Source: an uncultured Bacteroidota bacterium (GTDB lineage: Bacteria > Bacteroidota > Bacteroidia > Chitinophagales > Chitinophagaceae). Taken from it: a stretch of DNA of 5,569 bases. Shown one piece after another: positions 1 to 5,111 of this stretch. Under the pieces are notes generated by a model. That model was not told the origin of the DNA. It searched no databases and saw nothing but the letters and a program-made list of their open reading frames with translations. The stretch is from assembly GCA_903933995.1 (NCBI GenBank), contig CAIZMD010000762.1, forward strand, positions 1 to 5,569. The letters run 5' to 3'. Position 1 is the first letter of the stretch. Each line of letters starts with the position of its first letter. The position numbers and the translations under genes are program-made.

Positions 1-183
1 CCAAGAGAAGCTGAAATTGTGAATGCTTATTTTGGTTTGGATGGTGAAAATGGTGTGACAATTGAGCAAATCGGTATGAAATATGATTTGACCAAAGAAC
101 GTATTCGTCAAATTAAAGAACGCGCTATTAAGCGTCTTCAAAAAGCTAGATACAGCAATGCGCTGAAAGCATATTTGGGATAA
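1..183 (+). CDS. rpoD: Primary RNA polymerase sigma factor (sigma-70), C-terminal fragment
   Basis: The window opens in frame inside this gene, so only the last 60 residues and the TAA stop are visible. They form sigma-70 region 4, which binds the promoter -35/-33 element and the flap of the RNA polymerase beta subunit. Residues 20-43 of the fragment make the helix-turn-helix. The recognition-helix core TKERIRQIKERAI (residues 31-43) is close to the universal T-R-E-R-[IV]-R-Q-I of primary sigma factors. The protein ends RYSNALKAYLG, and the YLG terminus is typical of the short (about 290 residue) primary sigma factors of Bacteroidota. The fragment contains no ECF-type features. A strong terminator follows 20 bases after the stop, so this gene ends its transcription unit. 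It could be a close paralogue rather than the single housekeeping sigma factor, because regions 1-3 lie outside the window. Confidence 0.9.
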   Translation, partial: PREAEIVNAYFGLDGENGVTIEQIGMKYDLTKERIRQIKERAIKRLQKARYSNALKAYLG

Positions 184-203
184 TATTCCAAAGTTTTTCA
201 AGG

Positions 204-235
204 CCCTTCTGTACCAACAGAAGGGTTTTGTTTTT
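204..235 (+). terminator. Intrinsic terminator after rpoD
   Basis: A perfect 9-bp stem, CCCTTCTGT (204-212) with ACAGAAGGG (217-225), closes a four-base loop (ACCA). It is followed at once by the T-rich tail TTTTGTTTTT (226-235). This is a canonical Rho-independent terminator on the plus strand, directly downstream of the sigma factor stop. The bases flanking it on the other side carry no T-run in the minus orientation, so it should act in one direction only. It insulates the lipoprotein gene that follows. Confidence 0.92.
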
Positions 236-280
236 ATAGACCTTGGAAACAATCTAAGACAACTGTTGTTATAGTTCTAA

Positions 281-288
281 TAACTTTA
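281..288 (+). promoter_or_regulatory. Possible -7 box for the DUF4249 gene (weak)
   Basis: TAACTTTA matches five of the six fixed positions of the Bacteroidota -7 consensus TAnnTTTG and lies only four bases before the ATG at 293. I see no TTG at the expected 17-23 base spacing upstream. If it is used, the mRNA would start at or next to the start codon. A promoter must lie somewhere in 236-292, because the rpoD terminator precedes this gene, but this exact assignment is tentative. Confidence 0.22.
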
Positions 289-292
289 CCAC

Positions 293-1174
293 ATGTTTAA
301 GCGTTACAATATTTTAATCCTATTTATCTTCTTGGTTTCCTGTGAAAAGGATATCAACCTGGTACCTGATGCAACTACACAAAAATTGGTAGTGGACGCT
401 GAAATAGAAAATGGCTTGGCCCCAACCGTGATTCTAACCCAATCTACTGGTTATTATGCCAATCTAGATTCTAGTGTACTCAACAATAGCTTTATTCATA
501 ATGTGCAGTTAACCATCAGTAATGGTAATAAAACCCATTTGCTAAAAGAATACAAAGTACCCGTAAAAGGGGGATTTGTTTATTATTATAGCAATGATCC
601 TGCAAGTCCAAGCACGGCTTTTCTGGGGGAACTTGGTAAACAATACACCCTTAAAGTAAACTATAACAATTCCAATTATACCGCCATTACCCAAATACCT
701 GATTTGGTCAAGAAAATGGATTCACTTTGGTCATTGCCCATCTATCCAATTGCCGATTCGCAACAGGTTAAACTTATGACCAGGGTGTCTGATCCCCCCG
801 GTTTGGGTAACTATATTCGCTATTTTACCAAACAGAATAGAGAAACCTTTCTGCCAGGTCAAAACAGTGTTTTTGATGATCAAGTTGTGGATGGTAAAAC
901 CTATAATGTGCAAGTGGATAGGGGTGTCAACCGCAACCTACCAAGAGAAAGAGATAATTATGGGTTTTTCCTAAAAGGTGATACAGTTAGCGTCAAGTTT
1001 TGCAATATCACAAAAGCTGGATATGACTTTTGGAGAACCTGGGAATTTGCATTTTCTAGCGTTGGTAACCCCTTTTCTTCACCGGGTAAGGTTTTGGGGA
1101 ATATAGACAATGGAGCTTTGGGTGCGTTTACAGGCTATGCAGCCCAATATAAGACGTTGATTATCCCCAAATAG
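293..1174 (+). CDS. DUF4249 family lipoprotein
   Basis: This encodes a 293-residue exported lipoprotein of unknown biochemical role. The N-terminus has a short positive stretch (K3, R4), a hydrophobic core (residues 7-15) and a lipobox LVSC with the lipidated cysteine at C17. E18-K19-D20 follow the cysteine; charged residues there resemble the surface-export signals of Bacteroidota lipoproteins, so an outer-membrane surface location is plausible. The family assignment rests on recognised sequence features: the SCEKDI opening, the KLVVDAEIENG...TVILTQS strand pair (residues 31-51), and the C-terminal segment with NPFSSP followed by NIDNGALGAFTGY (270-282). DUF4249 genes usually sit just downstream of a TonB-dependent receptor with a carboxypeptidase-like N-terminal domain. 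Here the upstream neighbour is rpoD behind a terminator, so this copy is solitary. The ATG at 293 gives the complete signal peptide, and no ribosome binding site is visible. The lipoprotein call is firm; the family call is good but made by eye. Confidence 0.82.
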   Translation: MFKRYNILILFIFLVSCEKDINLVPDATTQKLVVDAEIENGLAPTVILTQSTGYYANLDSSVLNNSFIHNVQLTISNGNKTHLLKEYKVPVKGGFVYYYSNDPASPSTAFLGELGKQYTLKVNYNNSNYTAITQIPDLVKKMDSLWSLPIYPIADSQQVKLMTRVSDPPGLGNYIRYFTKQNRETFLPGQNSVFDDQVVDGKTYNVQVDRGVNRNLPRERDNYGFFLKGDTVSVKFCNITKAGYDFWRTWEFAFSSVGNPFSSPGKVLGNIDNGALGAFTGYAAQYKTLIIPK

Positions 1175-1180
1175 TCCGTA

Positions 1181-1218
1181 ATTGTGTACAATCCAATAGA
1201 TTGGGATGGGCTTTGCCC
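1181..1218. repeat. Cluster of three short palindromes upstream of trxB
   Basis: Three inverted repeats follow one another in the intergenic region. The first is ATTGT-GT-ACAAT (1181-1192), the second CCAAT-AG-ATTGG (1193-1204), and the third GGGC-TTT-GCCC (1208-1218). The third lies between the proposed -33 and -7 elements of the trxB promoter and is followed by T-rich sequence. It could therefore be a weak terminator for the lipoprotein transcript or an operator half. Stems of 4-5 bp are short enough to occur by chance, so function is only suggested. Confidence 0.3.
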
Positions 1219-1228
1219 TTTAATTTTG
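1201..1228 (+). promoter_or_regulatory. Bacteroidota-type promoter for the trxB operon
   Basis: TTG at 1201-1203 and TAATTTTG at 1221-1228 are separated by 17 bases. The downstream box matches the Bacteroidota -7 consensus TAnnTTTG at every fixed position, and the spacing falls in the 17-23 range reported for the phylum. Transcription would start around 1232-1235, shortly before the chosen trxB ATG at 1249, giving a leader of about 15 bases. This is the best promoter in the window. It also argues against any trxB start upstream of 1232. Confidence 0.65.
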
Positions 1229-1248
1229 TATGTTCTAAAATGATAAAA

Positions 1249-2196
1249 ATGTCAAATCAAATTTCTGAGAAAGTACATGTGTTGATTATAGGTTCTGGAC
1301 CTGCAGGCTATACTGCTGCTATTTATGCCGCTAGGGCTAATATGAAACCCGTTTTATACCAAGGTATTCAACCCGGTGGTCAACTTACCATTACCACAGA
1401 AGTGGAGAATTATCCTGGTTATCCAGAAGGAATTCAAGGGCCAGAAATGATGGTTCATTTTGAAAAACAGGCTGCCCGTATGGGAGCAGATATTCGTTAT
1501 GGATTGGCAACCAAAGTTGACTTTAGCGTGAGGCCTTTTCAAATTGAAATAGACGAGGAGAAATGGATAGAAGCAGATTCGGTGATTATTTCAACTGGTG
1601 CTTCTGCTAAATGGTTGGGATTAGAAAGTGAACAACGCTTAAATGGTTTTGGGGTAAGTGCATGTGCTGTTTGTGACGGGTTCTTTTTCCGTGGTAAAGA
1701 AGTAGCCATTGTTGGCGCGGGCGATACTGCTGCTGAGGAAGCACTCTACTTATCCAAACTATGTACTACGGTGCATATGGTGGTTAGAAGAGACCAAATG
1801 CGTGCTAGTAAAATCATGCAGGATCGTGTGTTGAATGCACCCAATATTAAAGTGTATTGGAATAGTGTAACAGATGAAATTCTGGGAGAGAAAAAAGTAG
1901 AAGCGGTTCGTTTATTAAATACTGCTACACAAGAAAAAACAGAAATTCCTGTTAGTGGATTCTTTGTAGCCATTGGTCATGAACCCAATAGCGGCATCTT
2001 CAAAGACTTTATAGACATGGATGAAACTGGCTATATTCAAACCGTTCCGGGAACATCCAAAACCAATATTCCAGGGGTATTTGCCGCGGGCGATGTACAA
2101 GACAAAAACTATCGCCAAGCAGTTACTGCAGCTGGAAGTGGTTGTATGGCTGCACTTGACGCGGAGCGATATTTGACCGCCAATGGACTGGCATAA
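1249..2196 (+). CDS. trxB: Thioredoxin-disulfide reductase (NADPH)
   Basis: This 315-residue FAD enzyme transfers electrons from NADPH to oxidised thioredoxin in the cytoplasm. An N-terminal Rossmann motif GSGPAG (residues 15-20) binds FAD. The redox-active pair CAVC (C139, C142) sits in the usual ACAVCDG context. A second Rossmann motif GAGDTA (156-161), with R180-R181 in VVRRDQMRAS, indicates NADPH preference. GVFAAGD (276-282) is the C-terminal FAD contact. The length matches low-molecular-weight TrxB (about 310-320). The frame stays open upstream, with a TTG at 1201 and an ATG at 1240, but TTG1201 lies inside the promoter. ATG1249 gives the usual short MSxx start just before the beta-strand VHVLIIG; ATG1240 (MIKMSN...) remains possible. 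There is no Shine-Dalgarno, only A-rich sequence. It heads a probable operon with folB nine bases downstream. No thioredoxin gene is in the window. Confidence 0.95.
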   Translation: MSNQISEKVHVLIIGSGPAGYTAAIYAARANMKPVLYQGIQPGGQLTITTEVENYPGYPEGIQGPEMMVHFEKQAARMGADIRYGLATKVDFSVRPFQIEIDEEKWIEADSVIISTGASAKWLGLESEQRLNGFGVSACAVCDGFFFRGKEVAIVGAGDTAAEEALYLSKLCTTVHMVVRRDQMRASKIMQDRVLNAPNIKVYWNSVTDEILGEKKVEAVRLLNTATQEKTEIPVSGFFVAIGHEPNSGIFKDFIDMDETGYIQTVPGTSKTNIPGVFAAGDVQDKNYRQAVTAAGSGCMAALDAERYLTANGLA

Positions 2197-2205
2197 ATCA
2201 AAGCG

Positions 2206-2574
2206 ATGCTAACCATTCATTTAAAAGCTATTCGATGCTTGGCTCACCATGGTATTTTTGCTGAGGAAAAAATACTGGGTAATGAGTATGAGGTAGATAT
2301 ATTGATTCAATGTGCTACCAAAACAGGGATTATTCAACATTTGAATGAAACCATTGACTATGCAACAGTTTATACTTTGTTGCAAGAAAGAATGAAAAAG
2401 CCAACGCCATTATTGGAAACCATTGCCAGTGATTTTTCATACATGATATTGCAGCATTTTCCATTGGCCAATTCTATTAGGTTTAGCATTCACAAAATGC
2501 ATCCACCCATTGAGGGATTGGTTGGTCAAGTTGGCGTGATTTTTGAATTGGATAGGTCACAACTAAATCATTGA
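2206..2574 (+). CDS. folB: Dihydroneopterin aldolase
   Basis: This 122-residue cytoplasmic enzyme of folate synthesis converts 7,8-dihydroneopterin to 6-hydroxymethyl-7,8-dihydropterin and glycolaldehyde. The family hallmarks are present in order. HHG followed by E21 aligns with the substrate-binding glutamate (E22 of the S. aureus enzyme). Y52 in TIDYATVY aligns with the active-site tyrosine, and E71 in the LLE motif anchors the pterin. K97 in HKMHPP aligns with the catalytic lysine. The length is normal for a full single-domain FolB, and members of this family assemble as octamers. It begins nine bases after the trxB stop and ends one base before the next gene, so it is clearly co-transcribed and probably translationally coupled to its downstream neighbour. 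No other folate genes are nearby, so this is a stand-alone folB. Some family members also epimerise the substrate, which cannot be judged here. Confidence 0.93.
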   Translation: MLTIHLKAIRCLAHHGIFAEEKILGNEYEVDILIQCATKTGIIQHLNETIDYATVYTLLQERMKKPTPLLETIASDFSYMILQHFPLANSIRFSIHKMHPPIEGLVGQVGVIFELDRSQLNH

Positions 2575-2575
2575 C

Positions 2576-3328
2576 ATGAAATATCTATTGGTCATACTTT
2601 CTAGTTTCATACTAAATTTTGGTATTGCCCAAGATGTAAATGTATTGCTCAAAGAAGCGGATAATTTTGAACGTCAGGTTAAAGAGCCAGAGGCATTGGA
2701 CAAATACAAACAGGTGCTAGCCGTAGAACCGGCAAATCTAAAAGCCTTGGTAAAAGCAGCAGAATTGCATGCTTCTATTGGTGGTAGGCAAAATGATAAA
2801 AATACTAAGCGCTTGTATCTGGAAACATCCATGGTCTTGGCCAAAAAAGCTTTTGAAGCCAATCCCAAAAATGCAGACGCCAATTATGTCATGGCCATGG
2901 CTTCTGGAAAGATGACCGATATTGAAACAGAAAATAAGAAGATTGTAGCGCTTGTAAAAGACGTGAAAACTTATACAGAAGCTGCCATTGCCCTACAACC
3001 CAATCACGCCAAAGCTTATTATAGTTTGGGTAAATGGCATTATGAAATGGTGAATCTTTCCGGGGTAAAAAAAGTAGCAGTGAAATTGTTCTATGGTGGT
3101 CTGCCCAATGGAGACCTTGATTCAGCCATTGCCAATTTTGAAAAATGCAAAAGTCTGGATCCTTATTTTGTGTTGAATTATTTAGACCTAGCCAAGGCTT
3201 ACAGGGACAACCATCGGCCAACCCAAGCCATTGAAGTCTTGAACAAATTGGTAAAACTTCCCGTAAGAACAGCGGATGATCCAGCCCTCAAAGCAGAAGG
3301 CGCCAAATTATTAGATTCTATTCAATAA
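2576..3328 (+). CDS. Exported helical-repeat (TPR) protein resembling RMDN family
   Basis: This encodes 250 residues. An N-terminal signal peptide (K2, hydrophobic 3-17, cleavage near GIA-Q at 18/19) predicts a periplasmic or envelope location; no lipobox is seen. The mature part is almost entirely alpha-helical with TPR-like units around residues 40-66, 86-112, 131-158 and 183-229. Recognisable pieces are ALDKYKQVLAVEP, AAIALQPNHAKAYYSLGKW and AIANFEKCKSLDPYF. The central and C-terminal part is the striking piece: LGKWHYE, then a basic KKVAVKLFYGGLP loop (165-177), then DSAIANFEKCKSLDP. From memory this follows the layout of the C-terminal domain of eukaryotic RMDN1-3 proteins (an MGIWCY-like motif, a basic IAKMLF-like segment, then a YF-A-VDP repeat). 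The gene starts one base after the folB stop with no ribosome binding site, suggesting translational coupling. Its function is unknown: scaffold or lipid binding are guesses by analogy. Confidence 0.82.
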   Translation: MKYLLVILSSFILNFGIAQDVNVLLKEADNFERQVKEPEALDKYKQVLAVEPANLKALVKAAELHASIGGRQNDKNTKRLYLETSMVLAKKAFEANPKNADANYVMAMASGKMTDIETENKKIVALVKDVKTYTEAAIALQPNHAKAYYSLGKWHYEMVNLSGVKKVAVKLFYGGLPNGDLDSAIANFEKCKSLDPYFVLNYLDLAKAYRDNHRPTQAIEVLNKLVKLPVRTADDPALKAEGAKLLDSIQ

Positions 3329-3353
3329 TGTCTAACTTGTAAAAAAATACAAC

Positions 3354-3611
3354 ATGTCTTTAGAAGCCCTATTTCAAGAAGCCGCTGTTCTCAGCAAAAC
3401 CTTATCTGAAAAACCAGATAACGAAACATTACTAAAACTTTATTCCTTGTACAAACAAGGATCAGAGGGAGATACCCAAGAAAGCGGACCTTCCAACCCC
3501 TTTGATTTTGTTGCCAAGTTCAAACACGAAGCTTGGGCTAAATTGCAAGGTATGAGCAAGGAAGACGCCATGCAACAATACATTGATTTGGTGAAGCAAT
3601 TAAAAGGCTAA
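3354..3611 (+). CDS. Acyl-CoA-binding protein (ACBP)
   Basis: This 85-residue cytosolic four-helix protein binds medium- and long-chain acyl-CoA esters, buffering and carrying them for lipid metabolism. Almost the whole chain matches the ACBP family: LYSLYKQGSEGD (29-40), DFVAKFKHEAWAKLQGMS (51-68) and KEDAMQQYI (69-77). The residues that contact the acyl-CoA in bovine ACBP (Y28, Y31, K32, K54, Y73) align with Y30, Y33, K34, K57 and Y76. The loop between helices 2 and 3 is about one residue longer than in bovine ACBP. It lies 25 bases after the repeat-protein gene, with an A-rich leader and no separate strong promoter, so it is probably the last gene of the trxB operon. A hairpin terminator follows 19 bases after the stop. 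ACBPs are widespread in eukaryotes and patchy in bacteria. The family assignment is secure; the physiological role in this organism is inferred. Confidence 0.93.
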   Translation: MSLEALFQEAAVLSKTLSEKPDNETLLKLYSLYKQGSEGDTQESGPSNPFDFVAKFKHEAWAKLQGMSKEDAMQQYIDLVKQLKG

Positions 3612-3630
3612 ACTCCAAAAATCTTATACC

Positions 3631-3671
3631 ATAAATGGTGCAGGTTTAATTGCCTGCACCATTTATATTTT
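3631..3671. terminator. Shared hairpin terminator between convergent ACBP and MATE genes
   Basis: A perfect 14-bp inverted repeat (3631-3644 with 3653-3666) closes an 8-base loop. In the plus direction the stem is followed by ATTTT (3667-3671), and its outer pairs are A/T-rich, giving a T-rich end for the ACBP operon transcript. In the minus direction the outer stem (ATTTAT) is T-rich, then ten bases run to a TTTTT, a weaker tail for the MATE transcript. The MATE stop codon (3663-3665, complement) lies inside the right arm. Plus-strand termination is likely; bidirectional action is probable given the convergent genes. Confidence 0.75.
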
Positions 3672-5021
3672 AAGTGTCTTCCACCTGCCAGATTGGATAT
3701 ACCAATATGAGGGAATCAGAATAGAAGACCAATAAATGATTTCACTACCCCAACCCCAGGTAATGGGCAATTGCATTTTTTCCAATACTGTATATACATA
3801 CACACAATAGAGGATAATGGCTATAAATTCTGTAGCTAGGTTCATTTTACTATTTCCTGTACCTGTTACTGCATTCATCCAAATCACAGAAACAGACATT
3901 AATACCAGTGCAAAAGATACAACGCGTAAAACAGGAATACCCGCTTGAATAAAGTCTTCGCCCTGACCATAAATAGACAGAAATGCATGCGGAAATACAT
4001 TTAAGATCAAACAAACCGAAATGGCAAATCCCACACTCCAGGCCATAATCTTTCTAATCAAAGGTAGAACTGCTTCTATTTTCCCTTGACCAATCACATT
4101 GCTCACCATGGTATTGGTGGTGGCAGCAAAAGCCCAAGTAAAACAGCCAAAAAAACCAAAAATATTGCGCATGGTATTGGACACTGCTAGGTCTCTGGCT
4201 CCATGGTGTTCAATGAGAATATAAAAGAATTCCCAGCTGATAATACTAATGGCGTGTTGGGCAATCAAGGGGGCTGATTGTACCACAATGAGTTTGCTAT
4301 TTTTAGACTCAAAAGCCCAGGACTGAAACAAGTGTAATTGTTTGTTGATGCCTTTAAGTTTTAAAACCAAGATTAAAACCAATAAGCCAGCAATCTCAGA
4401 TATAATAGAAGCATAAGCCGCACCATTGAAACCCAGTTGGGGTAATCCCAATTTGCCATAAATGAGGGTGTAGTCAAAAAATACATTGACTATGGCTTCT
4501 GTAGCGGTTCCAATGATCAAATAATTGGTTTGGTTGGTGCCTACCAATAAAGCATTGCGCATTTGATACACATATAAAAAGGGTAGGCCTAAAATCCGAA
4601 TATTTAAAAACTGGACCGCTTTTTCCACCCTGGCAGGGTCATGAAGCGACCATCCCAGTACAATGGGTGCCAAAAACCAAGTAATAAGGATACCTAGTAT
4701 GGCAAATACTAAGGAGATGAAAATGCCCTGGGTAAAGAGTTTGCCAATTTCGTTAACCCTATTTTCTCCAGCTCTTCTAGAAATCAGTGCTTGTAAACCA
4801 TTATTTAAACCATGACCAACCACAGCAAAAATGAGGTAATAAACCCCTGTAATACCTGCTAAACCTAGGGATTCTTGACCCAAACCTCCCAGAAAGATAT
4901 TATTGGTGATAAAATTTAGCTGGGGCACCATAATGGCCAGGCTAATGGGTAGGGCAATCCGCAGGATCTGTTTGTGTCCCGTTGTAACTTGTAAATTGAT
5001 CTCTTGTGACAGGTTGCTCAT
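3663..5021 (-). CDS. MATE family multidrug/metabolite efflux transporter
   Basis: This 452-residue inner-membrane protein should export small organic molecules in exchange for Na+ or H+. The length and about twelve hydrophobic segments fit the MATE family, with two six-helix halves. Segments lie roughly at residues 18-38, 53-73, 97-120, 140-160, 165-187, 198-220, 245-270, 283-307, 325-345, 362-382, 394-414 and 426-444. Family landmarks include the TM1 proline (P25), the GHGLNNGLQALISRRAGE stretch after TM2 (69-86), the N-x-x-x-D-Y motif (N179, D183, Y184) with GKLG, and the GFNGAA entry to TM6 (197-202). In the second half they are P251 in TM7, SNVIGQGK (307-314) and TGTGN (386-390). The ATG at 5021 gives a short cytoplasmic N-terminus before TM1. 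It is transcribed alone, convergent with the ACBP operon and divergent from the DUF3822 gene. Substrate and coupling ion cannot be read from sequence, nor can the NorM versus DinF subfamily. Confidence 0.92.
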   Translation of the reverse strand: MSNLSQEINLQVTTGHKQILRIALPISLAIMVPQLNFITNNIFLGGLGQESLGLAGITGVYYLIFAVVGHGLNNGLQALISRRAGENRVNEIGKLFTQGIFISLVFAILGILITWFLAPIVLGWSLHDPARVEKAVQFLNIRILGLPFLYVYQMRNALLVGTNQTNYLIIGTATEAIVNVFFDYTLIYGKLGLPQLGFNGAAYASIISEIAGLLVLILVLKLKGINKQLHLFQSWAFESKNSKLIVVQSAPLIAQHAISIISWEFFYILIEHHGARDLAVSNTMRNIFGFFGCFTWAFAATTNTMVSNVIGQGKIEAVLPLIRKIMAWSVGFAISVCLILNVFPHAFLSIYGQGEDFIQAGIPVLRVVSFALVLMSVSVIWMNAVTGTGNSKMNLATEFIAIILYCVYVYTVLEKMQLPITWGWGSEIIYWSSILIPSYWYIQSGRWKTLKI

Positions 5022-5029
5022 AAGAGTTG

Positions 5030-5037
5030 CAAAGTAA
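5030..5037 (-). promoter_or_regulatory. Possible -7 box for the MATE gene (weak)
   Basis: Read on the minus strand this is TTACTTTG, matching five of the six fixed positions of TAnnTTTG and ending eight bases before the MATE start codon. No TTG occurs 17-23 bases upstream on that strand. If it is used, the leader would be only a few bases long. The gene needs its own promoter because its upstream neighbour is divergent, so the 90-base gap must hold one. Confidence 0.25.
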
Positions 5038-5099
5038 GAAATTTAAACCCTGCATAAATCGCTTTCCATCCCTTAGAGTTTTTTTATATCATTGCATAA

Positions 5100-5107
5100 G
5101 AATTTTG
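5100..5107 (+). promoter_or_regulatory. Possible -7 box for the DUF3822 gene (weak)
   Basis: GAATTTTG matches five of the six fixed positions of TAnnTTTG and ends four bases before the ATG at 5112, so a transcript from it would be leaderless or nearly so. There is no matching TTG at 17-23 bases upstream; that region is a T-run (5079-5085). The divergent gene arrangement requires a promoter in 5022-5111, but this exact site is uncertain. Confidence 0.25.
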
Positions 5108-5111
5108 TACT

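Noticed and set aside
184..292. Possible small gene or RNA between rpoD and the lipoprotein gene
   Set aside because: The only structure is the terminator at 204-235. The remainder is short, AT-rich and has no open frame with a credible start or second stable hairpin.
1201..1248. N-terminal extension of TrxB from the TTG at 1201
   Set aside because: The extension is outside the family's normal N-terminus and overlaps a full-match promoter, so transcription would begin after that codon.
1746..2118. Overlapping minus-strand open frames
   Set aside because: They lie opposite the strongly conserved trxB coding sequence, have no start signals and resemble no family.
2889..3221. Minus-strand open frame of about 110 codons
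   Set aside because: It lies entirely inside the repeat-protein gene, and its translation is rich in W, C and Q without any recognisable domain. It is the antisense shadow of a well-supported coding sequence.
3444..3461. Inverted repeat TCCTTGT-ACAA-ACAAGGA inside the ACBP gene
   Set aside because: It falls on codons for the conserved LYKQG segment, so protein constraint explains the bases. There is no T-run after it, and seven pairs is within chance for this composition.
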